Assembly: GCA_023250755.1 (NCBI GenBank)
Contig: JAHFAC010000053.1
Location: forward strand, 1 to 9,121
Direction of reading: 5' to 3'
Origin: Bacteriovoracaceae bacterium
Lineage (GTDB): Bacteria > Bdellovibrionota > UBA1018
DNA: 9,121 nt
Shown: piece after piece, positions 1-6,065 of the stretch
Layout: every line of letters starts with the position of its first letter
Position numbering within the stretch: position 1 is the stretch's first letter
Translations under genes and position numbers: made by a program
The notes under the pieces: model-generated
Database searches by the model: none
What the model was told of the DNA's origin: nothing
Seen by the model: the letters and a program-made list of their open reading frames with translations, nothing else

Positions 1-849
1 AAATCACCGATTTATAAAAAAATTCGAGAGGCAGTCGAGGTTATTCAAAGCCGCTCTTCACTTACTCCAAAGCTGGGCATCATCTTAGGCTCAGGCCTTG
101 GCACACTTGCAGACAAAGCCGAAAACACCGTGACCATTCCCTACACTGATATCCCTCATTTTCACGGTACGTCAGTTGAAGGTCATGCTGGCCGCATGGT
201 GCTTGGAAAAATTCACAATATACCCACTGTCTTTTTGCAAGGACGCTTTCATTTCTACGAAGGCTATCCGATGGAGGATGTCGTTTTTCCCACTCGCGCA
301 GTTTGTGCATTGGGAATTCAAACCCTCCTACTCACCAACGCAGCAGGGGGAGTGAACCCCAAGTTCCATACTGGTGACCTGATGGTCATTGAGGACCATT
401 TAAATTTGATGGGTGATAACCCCCTCAAAGGTCCACACTTAGCGGATTTGGGCCCCCGCTTTCCTGACCTTTCAGAGGCTTATAGTAAAAACCATGTAGA
501 GACTATTTTGAAAGCCGGAAAAGAACTGGGTCTATCGATTCATCGGGGCGTCTATGCGGGATTACTTGGACCCACCTATGAAACACCGGCTGAAGTCAGA
601 ATGTTGAGAACCCTAGGCGCCGATGCTGTAGGAATGTCCACTGTTCCAGAAAGCATCGCTGCAAACCACCTGGGAGTCCGAGTGGCTGGTATTAGCTGTA
701 TTACAAATCTAGCCGCAGGACTGGCATCTCAAAAATTGACTCATAACGAAGTTATCGAAATTTCGAGAGAAGGAGCCGTCACGTTGACTCGTCTCTTGGA
801 GCAAGTCATCCCACAGTTGATTGACCACCCAAAATTGGAGAAATCTTAA
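1..849 (+). CDS. Purine nucleoside phosphorylase, 6-oxopurine type (5' end outside window)
   Basis: This enzyme cleaves purine nucleosides with phosphate to give the free base and (deoxy)ribose-1-phosphate in cytosolic purine salvage. The frame is open from base 1 with 282 visible residues and no plausible start codon before the conserved core. Family members are about 270-280 residues, so only a few N-terminal residues lie outside the window. Numbered from the first visible codon, the motifs are the phosphate loop GSGLG (30-34), GRFHFYEGY (81-89), NAAGGV (113-118), GPTYETPAE (190-198, with the purine-contacting Glu), GMSTVPE (211-217) and SCITN (232-236). The Asn of SCITN is the residue that marks inosine/guanosine enzymes; methylthioadenosine phosphorylases have Asp there. 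The TAA stop overlaps the ATG of the cytidine deaminase gene (TAATG), so the two are translationally coupled. Calling it a 6-oxopurine enzyme rather than an MTA phosphorylase rests on that Asn. Confidence 0.95.
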   Translation, partial: KSPIYKKIREAVEVIQSRSSLTPKLGIILGSGLGTLADKAENTVTIPYTDIPHFHGTSVEGHAGRMVLGKIHNIPTVFLQGRFHFYEGYPMEDVVFPTRAVCALGIQTLLLTNAAGGVNPKFHTGDLMVIEDHLNLMGDNPLKGPHLADLGPRFPDLSEAYSKNHVETILKAGKELGLSIHRGVYAGLLGPTYETPAEVRMLRTLGADAVGMSTVPESIAANHLGVRVAGISCITNLAAGLASQKLTHNEVIEISREGAVTLTRLLEQVIPQLIDHPKLEKS

Positions 850-1283
850 TGAAAAAAGTGGGAATTCCAGAAAATCTAAGTACCCTTTTTGAAGCTGCAA
901 GAGAGGCTCGCACAAGAGCGTATTCCCCTTATAGCGAACACAAAGTCGGAGCTGCGGTGAGAACTCGGGATGGAAAAATTTTTTCAGGATGTAATGTCGA
1001 AAACTCCTCATACGGCGCCACGGTTTGCGCTGAACGCGTGGCAATTCAGAAAGCTGTATCAGAACTTGGCTCAATTGATATTCAAGAGATCATGGTCGTG
1101 ACGGATGCCAACCCACCTTGGCCCCCTTGCGGAATGTGTCGTCAAGTCATTGCAGAGTTTGGTGTGAATTCCATCATCTACGCCGTGAACTTAGAAGGCC
1201 AACTGAAATCAAGTCGATTTTCCGAACTCTTACCGGATGCTTTTACTCCGGCCCACTTGGCTCCTGGATCTGGGGCTCGATGA
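849..1283 (+). CDS. cdd: Cytidine deaminase
   Basis: This zinc enzyme hydrolyses cytidine and deoxycytidine to uridine and deoxyuridine in pyrimidine salvage. At 144 residues it fits the short homotetrameric class (about 130 residues) rather than the long dimeric E. coli class. Visible motifs are YSPYS (25-29), the substrate-binding NVENSSYG (49-56), the zinc/catalytic CAE (C60, E62) and PCGMC (C94, C97), which supplies the other two zinc cysteines. The C-terminal LLPDAFTP is also typical. The start ATG overlaps the upstream stop. A GGAG at 837-840 lies eight bases before the ATG, inside the end of the phosphorylase gene, and fixes this start. The C-terminal end is a few residues longer than usual (LAPGSGAR). 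Confidence 0.95.
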   Translation: MKKVGIPENLSTLFEAAREARTRAYSPYSEHKVGAAVRTRDGKIFSGCNVENSSYGATVCAERVAIQKAVSELGSIDIQEIMVVTDANPPWPPCGMCRQVIAEFGVNSIIYAVNLEGQLKSSRFSELLPDAFTPAHLAPGSGAR

Positions 1284-1290
1284 TTTTAAG

Positions 1291-2697
1291 ATGAATGATT
1301 TTTGGATTCTCAACGGACTCATCGTCACACAGGACTCACACCGCCGCGCTCTTCAAGCCCATCTTCACATCATCGACGGAAGAATCGCAGAAATTACCAA
1401 AACTCCCCCCAAACGACTCGCAAAAAATTCTTCCAACAAGATCGATGCGCGAGGACTGACGATCTTGCCTGGTTTTGTTCAGGCCCATGTCCACCTCTGC
1501 CAAACGCTGTTTAGAAATCAGGCTGATGATCTCGAACTCATGGACTGGTTGTCTCAAAAGATTTGGAAGATGGAGGCTGCTCATACCCACGAGTCTCTTT
1601 ATGTGAGTGCTCTCCTGGGAGTTCATGAACTCCTCTCTTCGGGCACCACTTGCATCCTAGACATGGGTACTGTCCGCCACACAGAAGCGATTCTTGAGGC
1701 GGTCCGAGAAACCGGAATTCGCGCCAGCGTCGGAAAGTGCCTGATGGATCATCCCAAGACCACTCCACCCGCATTACTCGAACGTCGCCAAGACGCGCTA
1801 GCGGAATCACTTGCACTTTATAAACGTTGGAACGGCAAAGAAGGCGATCGAATTCGAATCTCTTACGCTCCTCGATTTGTCATCTCTTGTACAGAACAAC
1901 TCCTGAGCGACGTAAAGCTCCTTGCCAAAGAGCAAAAGGCGCTGATTCACACTCACGCAAGTGAGAACTTAAAGGAAATTCAACTCATTAAGCGTCGGGT
2001 TCATTGTGAAAACGTAGAATATTTAAATCAACTCGGACTGACCTCACCGCGTCTCGTTCTTGCTCACTGCATTTGGCTCAAACCGAATGAAAAAGAAATT
2101 CTAAAGGCCACAGGAACCCATGTCGTCCACTGCCCCAGCTCCAACCTCAAACTTGCATCCGGGATTGCCCACATCCCCGATCTTCGAAAACGGGGTATTA
2201 ATGTCGCCCTGGGTGCTGATGGCGCACCCTGCAATAACAACCTCAATATGTTTACTGAAATGCGACTTGCAGCGCTCATTCACAAACCCGGAGCAGGTCC
2301 AAAAGCTATGCGAGCCCAAGAAGTCTTGGACATGGCCACACGAGGCGGTGCCAAAGCTTTAGGGTGGTGGAAAGATATCGGATCCATCGAGGTCGGGAAA
2401 AAAGCTGATCTCATCGCGCTCGATCTCCTAGGACCTGAAAATACTCTGCCATCCTCGTCACGAAGGTCACCTCCTAGCCCAAGCACTCTGGCTTCTTCAA
2501 TTGTTTACTCCACCCAAGCCTCACATGTGGTTTGGACGATGGTGGATGGAAAACAGATTTACCGGAGAGGGAATTTTTTAGGAACTCGACGAACCCGCCT
2601 CATGGAACAAGTGAGAAAAGCCCAAAAGCAAATCCATCAACGAATGGAAACTGCTAAGGGTTTTGCGCTTTTAACCCCCTTAGCAAAGCCGGACTGA
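1291..2697 (+). CDS. Amidohydrolase, probable 5'-deoxyadenosine/methylthioadenosine/SAH deaminase
   Basis: This is a cytosolic metal-dependent deaminase of the COG0402 amidohydrolase superfamily, 468 residues from this ATG. Metal ligands are visible in the expected order: HVH (H66, H68), the IHTHASE histidine (H222), LAHC (H259) and GADGAPCNN (D310), with HCPSSN (H280) between. The block GADGAPCNNNLNMFTEMRLA resembles 5'-deoxyadenosine, MTA and S-adenosylhomocysteine deaminases more than guanine deaminase. The precise substrate is an inference, and related proteins are often labelled N-ethylammeline chlorohydrolase. The ATG at 1237 in the same frame would add 18 residues that only re-read the end of cdd, so I prefer 1291, directly before the conserved ILNGLIVTQD. 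The Shine-Dalgarno is weak. It starts seven bases after cdd and is probably co-transcribed with it. Residues 385-400 form a Ser/Pro-rich surface segment. Confidence 0.88.
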   Translation: MNDFWILNGLIVTQDSHRRALQAHLHIIDGRIAEITKTPPKRLAKNSSNKIDARGLTILPGFVQAHVHLCQTLFRNQADDLELMDWLSQKIWKMEAAHTHESLYVSALLGVHELLSSGTTCILDMGTVRHTEAILEAVRETGIRASVGKCLMDHPKTTPPALLERRQDALAESLALYKRWNGKEGDRIRISYAPRFVISCTEQLLSDVKLLAKEQKALIHTHASENLKEIQLIKRRVHCENVEYLNQLGLTSPRLVLAHCIWLKPNEKEILKATGTHVVHCPSSNLKLASGIAHIPDLRKRGINVALGADGAPCNNNLNMFTEMRLAALIHKPGAGPKAMRAQEVLDMATRGGAKALGWWKDIGSIEVGKKADLIALDLLGPENTLPSSSRRSPPSPSTLASSIVYSTQASHVVWTMVDGKQIYRRGNFLGTRRTRLMEQVRKAQKQIHQRMETAKGFALLTPLAKPD

Positions 2698-2822
2698 CCA
2701 CTAGTCTTTTTTATAGAACCATGGAGCGCCGTAGCTGCAATCCATAGTAGCAATGTAAAAACCATGCACACACCAGAACGTCTCAATACTCGTCTCTTAG
2801 TCCAAAGGATCATATTCCGCAT
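2637..2822 (-). CDS. Possible small secreted or membrane peptide, 61 codons (hypothetical)
   Basis: I do not recognise this ORF. It runs leftward from the intergenic region into the 3' end of the deaminase gene, overlapping it by 61 bases. For it: an AAGGCGG, one mismatch from the ideal Shine-Dalgarno, lies five bases before its ATG, and the upstream DNA is AT-rich. The protein begins with a basic segment (K9, R10, R11, R14, R15), then a hydrophobic stretch (V18-A30) ending in A-T-A (30-32). This looks like a signal peptide or a membrane anchor. The remainder is basic with no acidic residues, but about its last 20 residues are antisense to the deaminase gene and so inherit their composition. 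Against it: it is short, has no recognised homologue, and a chance ORF in a 273-base gap is plausible. Confidence 0.28.
   Translation of the reverse strand: MRNMILWTKRRVLRRSGVCMVFTLLLWIAATALHGSIKKTSGQSGFAKGVKSAKPLAVSIR
2652..2685. repeat. 9-bp perfect inverted repeat at the 3' end of the deaminase gene
   Basis: TGCTAAGGG (2652-2660) is exactly complementary to CCCTTAGCA (2677-2685), with a 16-base loop. It lies inside the last codons of the deaminase gene. No T-run follows directly; the first is T6 starting at 2707, 21 bases downstream. It could be an mRNA 3'-end stabilising hairpin or a rho-assisted end, but it is not a standard intrinsic terminator. Confidence 0.4.
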
Positions 2823-2864
2823 ACGTACCGCCTTATCATTTACTTCTACTTCATTTAATCATGA

Positions 2865-2961
2865 TTTACTTTATATAAAAAATCAAGTATTTTTACATAT
2901 TCTTAACAATTAACAATTAACCTCTCAAGCCCTTGACTTCGCTAGAGCTCTCAGGCATCTT
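2865..2961 (+). promoter_or_regulatory. Probable promoter region of the rplU operon
   Basis: This AT-rich block lies in the only long gap before the housekeeping operon. Two sigma70-like candidates can be read. The first is TTTACT (2865-2870), a 17-base spacer and TATTTT (2888-2893), giving a leader of roughly 70 bases. The second is TTGACT (2933-2938), a 17-base spacer and CATCTT (2956-2961), which would start transcription at or next to the rplU ATG. The second has the better -35 and the poorer -10. No terminator or riboswitch was recognised between 2698 and 2970. Confidence 0.35.
2903..2921. repeat. TTAACAA heptamer tandem repeat upstream of rplU
   Basis: TTAACAA occurs twice in direct succession (2903-2909, 2910-2916), followed by a partial third copy TTAAC (2917-2921). 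It sits 11 bases before the TTGACT -35 candidate. It could be a regulator or UP-element-like site, or simply AT-rich drift. Confidence 0.45.
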
Positions 2962-2970
2962 GCGGCGTCT

Positions 2971-3429
2971 ATGTACGCAGTTTTAACATCAGGTGGAAAA
3001 CAATATCGGGTTCAACCAGGCGATTTTCTCCAAGTAGAGAAACTGGAGGGTGAGGTCGGGGGCAAGATCCAATTTGACCAAGTTTTGTTCGTCAGTAAAC
3101 CAAGCGAACAAGACTCTCAAGTTTGGTTAGGAAAACCCCTACTTTTAGGCGCCAAAGTCGAAGCAGAAATCGTCGGGCAGGGACGCGGTGAAAAAATCCT
3201 CATCATTAAGATGAAAAGGCGCAAGCAATATCGCCGCACTCAGGGACATCGTCAGTATTATACTCAGCTTTTAGTCACAGGTGTTAGCAATGGCGCAGGG
3301 GATGGACTCACGCTCTCAGACGACGACAGAAAAACCAAGCTTAGTAAATTCCAAACTTCCCTGAAGCCGCATGGAACAGCAAAAAACAAAGAAACTCAAA
3401 TTCAGGCTCAAGCGAAAAAAAAGAGCTGA
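2971..3429 (+). CDS. rplU: 50S ribosomal protein L21 with a C-terminal extension
   Basis: L21 is a 23S rRNA-binding protein of the large ribosomal subunit. The N-terminus MYAVLTSGGKQYRV is the family signature, and the basic segment KMKRRKQYRRTQGHRQ (about 80-95) is the conserved rRNA-binding region. The usual protein is about 103 residues. This one has 152, the extra 45 or so being a hydrophilic Lys/Gln/Ser-rich tail ending AQAKKKS that is probably disordered. No in-frame alternative start exists between the upstream stop at 2911 and this ATG. There is no Shine-Dalgarno in the 12 bases before it; the nearest purine patch, AGG (2953-2955), is 15 bases away. It is the first gene of the operon, 39 bases ahead of rpmA. 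The tail ends in an A8 run (3415-3422). Confidence 0.95.
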   Translation: MYAVLTSGGKQYRVQPGDFLQVEKLEGEVGGKIQFDQVLFVSKPSEQDSQVWLGKPLLLGAKVEAEIVGQGRGEKILIIKMKRRKQYRRTQGHRQYYTQLLVTGVSNGAGDGLTLSDDDRKTKLSKFQTSLKPHGTAKNKETQIQAQAKKKS

Positions 3430-3468
3430 AAGTTTTTTGAAAAAAAATTTTAAGAGGCTAAATAAGTC

Positions 3469-3726
3469 ATGGCACACAAAAAAGCAGGTGGAAGTTCTCG
3501 AAATGGGCGTGACAGCAATCCTAAAATGCGTGGCGTAAAACGTTATGGGGGTCAAGCTGTCCATACAGGAGAAATCCTGATCCGCCAAACAGGCACCAAA
3601 TTCCACCCAGGCCGAAACGTAGGCTTGGGCCGCGACTACACACTTTACTCACTCATTGAAGGTGTAGTGAAGTTCGAGCAGTACGACCGAACCCGTAAGC
3701 AGGTTTCGGTCTATCCTGCCGCCTAG
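3469..3726 (+). CDS. rpmA: 50S ribosomal protein L27
   Basis: L27 is a large-subunit protein whose N-terminal tail reaches the peptidyl transferase centre. It has 85 residues, the normal length. [17 protein letters not shown] at the N-terminus, then [26 protein letters not shown] and the GVVKFE strand are all characteristic. There is no Firmicute-type cleavable leader before AHKK. AAGAGG (3452-3457) lies 11 bases before the ATG. The gene follows rplU, its near-universal partner, and its TAG is six bases before the obg start. Confidence 0.97.
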   Translation: MAHKKAGGSSRNGRDSNPKMRGVKRYGGQAVHTGEILIRQTGTKFHPGRNVGLGRDYTLYSLIEGVVKFEQYDRTRKQVSVYPAA

Positions 3727-3732
3727 ATCAGC

Positions 3733-4923
3733 GTGCGTTTCATCGACGAGGCAAAAATTCGTATTAGCGCCGGCCACGGAGGCCCAGGTGCGGTCAGCTT
3801 TTGGCGTGAAAAATTCGTACCTAAAGGCGGGCCAGATGGAGGCGATGGGGGCAAAGGAGGCGACATCCTCTTCGTTGCCTCTTCACAACTCAGCACACTC
3901 CAAGATTTTAGATTTAAACGCGTGTATCAAGCACCCAATGGTGCGCATGGGTCCGGTGGCAATAAAGCTGGGCGAGATGGTGAAAGCATCACCATTCGCG
4001 TTCCGGTTGGTACGCTAATCAAAGATGCCATCACAGGCGATGCATTGATCGACTTTACGGAAGATCAACAAACCTGGATTGCCTGCAAAGGCGGCAGGGG
4101 CGGCAAAGGGAACGCTCATTTTGCGACCTCTACTTTTCAAGCCCCAAGATTTGCGCAGGATGGTGAAGAAGGCACGAACCGGGAACTTTTGCTTGAACTC
4201 AAGCTTCTCGCCGATGCCGCGATTATTGGGTTTCCGAATGCTGGCGAATCCACTTTCATCTCCCGAGTCAGTGCCGCACACCCTAAAATTGCAGACTATC
4301 CCTTCACAACCTTAACCCCCAACCTTGGTGTCGTTTCTTTTTCTGATCAAAAAGGCTTTGTCCTGGCTGACATTCCTGGCCTAATCGAAGGGGCCCATCG
4401 AGGCCTGGGGCTCGGACATAAATTCTTGAAACACATTGAGCGAACCTCTGTCTTTATTCATCTGCTCGACGGAGCTCAAATTTTAGAGGAAGCCACTCGC
4501 CCCGGCGAAAACAGTCTGGAGACTCTCGACGAAAGAGATAAGCGCGTGGGAAGCACTCTGATCCAACGCTATACGGCGATTCGAACTGAATTAGGGCTCT
4601 TTAACCAGGAGCTGCTCAAAAAACCAGAAATCGTTGTCATTAACAAGAGCGATCTCTTCACATCAGATCCAAAATTAATGGATAGCCTTCGAACTACACT
4701 TAGGCTTTCGATTGCGGCAATCCGAGGCAGAAAACCAACATCAAAAGAACCCTACCTCATCTCCTCAGTAAGCGGCGAAGGCATCTCAGAGATTTTGTCT
4801 ACAATTCAATCAGTAATTCATGCGGACAGGGAGAGTCGGGCATCTAACCAAAAGTCTGGCCAAGAGTCTGACCAACCTCAATTATCACCCCAATTGCCCG
4901 ACGACGAGAGACTCCGACATTGA
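3733..4923 (+). CDS. obg: Obg-family ribosome-assembly GTPase with altered P-loop (Lys to Glu)
   Basis: Obg/CgtA is a GTPase that binds the 50S subunit and acts in late ribosome assembly and stress signalling. The GTG start gives 396 residues. The Gly-rich Obg fold covers about 1-158 (KGGPDGGDGGKGGD at 31-44, GGRGGKGN at 120-127). The G domain follows: G1 GFPNAGEST (166-174), G2 YPFTT (189-193), G3 DIPG (213-216), G4 NKSD (304-307) and G5 SSVSGEG (344-350). G1 in this family is normally G-x-P-N-x-G-K-S-T. Here codon 172 (4246-4248) is GAA, so the catalytic lysine is Glu, one base away from AAA. All other G motifs are intact. The segment between G3 and G4 (about 247-290) seems roughly 20 residues longer than in B. 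subtilis Obg, by recollection. The C-terminus is a Gln/Ser-rich tail. No clear Shine-Dalgarno precedes the GTG. Confidence 0.94.
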   Translation: MRFIDEAKIRISAGHGGPGAVSFWREKFVPKGGPDGGDGGKGGDILFVASSQLSTLQDFRFKRVYQAPNGAHGSGGNKAGRDGESITIRVPVGTLIKDAITGDALIDFTEDQQTWIACKGGRGGKGNAHFATSTFQAPRFAQDGEEGTNRELLLELKLLADAAIIGFPNAGESTFISRVSAAHPKIADYPFTTLTPNLGVVSFSDQKGFVLADIPGLIEGAHRGLGLGHKFLKHIERTSVFIHLLDGAQILEEATRPGENSLETLDERDKRVGSTLIQRYTAIRTELGLFNQELLKKPEIVVINKSDLFTSDPKLMDSLRTTLRLSIAAIRGRKPTSKEPYLISSVSGEGISEILSTIQSVIHADRESRASNQKSGQESDQPQLSPQLPDDERLRH

Positions 4924-4937
4924 CCCAATGGAGCGAA

Positions 4938-5624
4938 ATGATCGCAGTTTTTGGCGGGACTTTTGATCCTCCCCATTTGGGACACCGGGAGGCTTTGCGT
5001 GGGCTTTTTACTGAATCCAGCATTCGAAAAGCACTGATTGTCCCCTCTGCCAGCCCACCCCATAAACCTTGCCATGCGCCTTCACACCACCGTGAGGCCA
5101 TGGCCCGCCTCAACTTTACTTCAACGCTTGCAAATCCGTTTCCCTCTGAAGTCGAATTTTACCTAGGTGAGATGGAGCGTGCCCAAGCGACCGGAAAGCC
5201 AAATTACACTTACGATACATTGACCCTGCTCGCAGGGACGCTTTCTCGTTTTGCCTTTGTGATTGGAGCTGATCAACTGAGGGATCTCCCGACATGGTAC
5301 CGTTTTCCAGAGGTGCTGAAGCTGACACACTGGCTAGTGCTGGAAAGACTTCCATTCGGCAACGAAATCGCGCGCAAGACCTTAAAAGAGTGGGAAGCCA
5401 GCGGCTTAGTCCGCAAAGTGATTTATGAATCTGCTGGAGAAGCATGGGCAATTCGAGAAAGTGATAAATTCCTTAGACTCATACCAACCCAAGCCCCCCC
5501 CCTTTCTTCTACAGAGATACGAGAAACCATCAGCCGAAGTGGCTCCCCCCCCATTCAATCGCTTTTGCCGGAAGTGTGGGGGTATTTGAAGCAAAAGGGT
5601 CTCTATGGTACTGAAAGGAAATGA
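4938..5624 (+). CDS. nadD: Nicotinate-nucleotide adenylyltransferase
   Basis: NadD joins nicotinate mononucleotide and ATP to give deamido-NAD in NAD biosynthesis. It has 228 residues. Signature motifs are GGTFDPPHLGH (6-16, nucleotidyltransferase HxGH type), PSASPPHK (36-43), GADQLRDLPTWY (110-121) and SSTEIRE (190-196), the conserved C-terminal ATP-binding segment. I chose the ATG at 4938 because IAVFGGTFD begins directly after it, as in other NadD proteins. A TTG at 4920 in the same frame would overlap the obg stop (TTGA) and add six residues, and remains possible. Two C homopolymers, C9 at 5494-5502 and C8 at 5545-5552, flank the SSTEIR motif; the frame is intact through both. The last base of the stop is two bases from the preferred rsfS start. 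Confidence 0.94.
   Translation: MIAVFGGTFDPPHLGHREALRGLFTESSIRKALIVPSASPPHKPCHAPSHHREAMARLNFTSTLANPFPSEVEFYLGEMERAQATGKPNYTYDTLTLLAGTLSRFAFVIGADQLRDLPTWYRFPEVLKLTHWLVLERLPFGNEIARKTLKEWEASGLVRKVIYESAGEAWAIRESDKFLRLIPTQAPPLSSTEIRETISRSGSPPIQSLLPEVWGYLKQKGLYGTERK
5494..5502. repeat. C9 homopolymer within nadD
   Basis: Nine consecutive C residues encode part of Ala-Pro-Pro just before the conserved SSTEIRE motif of NadD. A gain or loss of one base here would remove that motif. Confidence 0.9.
5545..5552. repeat. C8 homopolymer within nadD
   Basis: Eight consecutive C residues encode part of Ser-Pro-Pro, 42 bases after the C9 tract. A slip here would alter only the last 25 or so residues of NadD. 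Confidence 0.9.
5615..5619 (+). promoter_or_regulatory. Ribosome binding site of rsfS
   Basis: AAGGA lies inside the end of nadD. It is one base from the ATG at 5621, too close to use, and seven bases from the in-frame ATG at 5627, which is ideal. It therefore favours 5627 as the rsfS start. Confidence 0.6.
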
Positions 5625-5626
5625 GC

Positions 5627-6052
5627 ATGACGCATGAACAAGATCTTTCACAAACTGATTCGCTGACATCAGCTAATCTATCAGAAAAAAAGGCACTTCT
5701 CTGCGCCAAGGCTGCCATTTATAAAAATGCCGAGCGACTTCGCGTCCTCGACCTCAGTGAGTTGTCTGGATTTACCGATTATTTTGTGATCTGCAGTGGA
5801 GCATCAGATCGTCAAGTCCAAGCAATCAGTGAGTCCGTTGAGCACGCCATGGAGTTAGCGGGAACTGAGCTTCTTGCCATCGAAGGATATGCTGAAGGCC
5901 GCTGGGTTTTGATGGATTTTGGTTATATCGTAGTTCACATTTTCCAAGAAGCATTGCGCGAATATTACGACCTCGAAAGCCTCTGGGCCGATGCACCAAA
6001 AATAAAAATTCCTTCTGAATTTTACGGATCCGCAGTGACTCGATTGAATTAA
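5627..6052 (+). CDS. rsfS: Ribosomal silencing factor RsfS (Iojap/DUF143)
   Basis: RsfS binds L14 on the 50S subunit and blocks subunit joining, lowering translation under starvation. From this start it has 141 residues. The core is intact: VLDLSELSGFTDYFVICSG (about 40-58), the ASDRQVQAI helix, EGYAEGRWVLMDFG (about 86-99), VVHIF and REYYDLESLWADA (about 111-123). The first 20 residues are a polar Ser/Thr/Gln-rich tail not expected to be conserved. The ATG at 5621 overlaps the nadD stop as ATGA and would add two residues; Shine-Dalgarno spacing favours 5627. The gene sits between nadD and rlmH, its usual neighbours, and couples ribosome control to the L21/L27/Obg block. Confidence 0.94.
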   Translation: MTHEQDLSQTDSLTSANLSEKKALLCAKAAIYKNAERLRVLDLSELSGFTDYFVICSGASDRQVQAISESVEHAMELAGTELLAIEGYAEGRWVLMDFGYIVVHIFQEALREYYDLESLWADAPKIKIPSEFYGSAVTRLN

Positions 6053-6065
6053 ACCCTGATCCCGT

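Noticed and set aside
709..1074. 121-codon minus-strand ORF across the phosphorylase-cdd junction
   Set aside because: It is wholly antisense to two well-conserved genes, has no recognisable domain, and fits a shadow frame.
1237..1290. Longer start for the deaminase gene, overlapping cdd
   Set aside because: The 18 added residues only re-read the end of cdd, and family alignment by eye begins at the ATG at 1291.
2652..2711. Inverted repeat plus downstream T6 as an intrinsic terminator of the salvage operon
   Set aside because: The T-run begins 21 bases after the stem, and the smaller GGACT/AGTCT hairpin directly before it has only five pairs including a G-U. It is recorded only as an inverted repeat.
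3316..3606. 96-codon minus-strand ORF over rplU-rpmA with a Phe/Leu-rich segment
   Set aside because: The apparent hydrophobic stretch is the antisense of Lys-rich A-runs in the L21 tail and the gap; both sense genes are certain.
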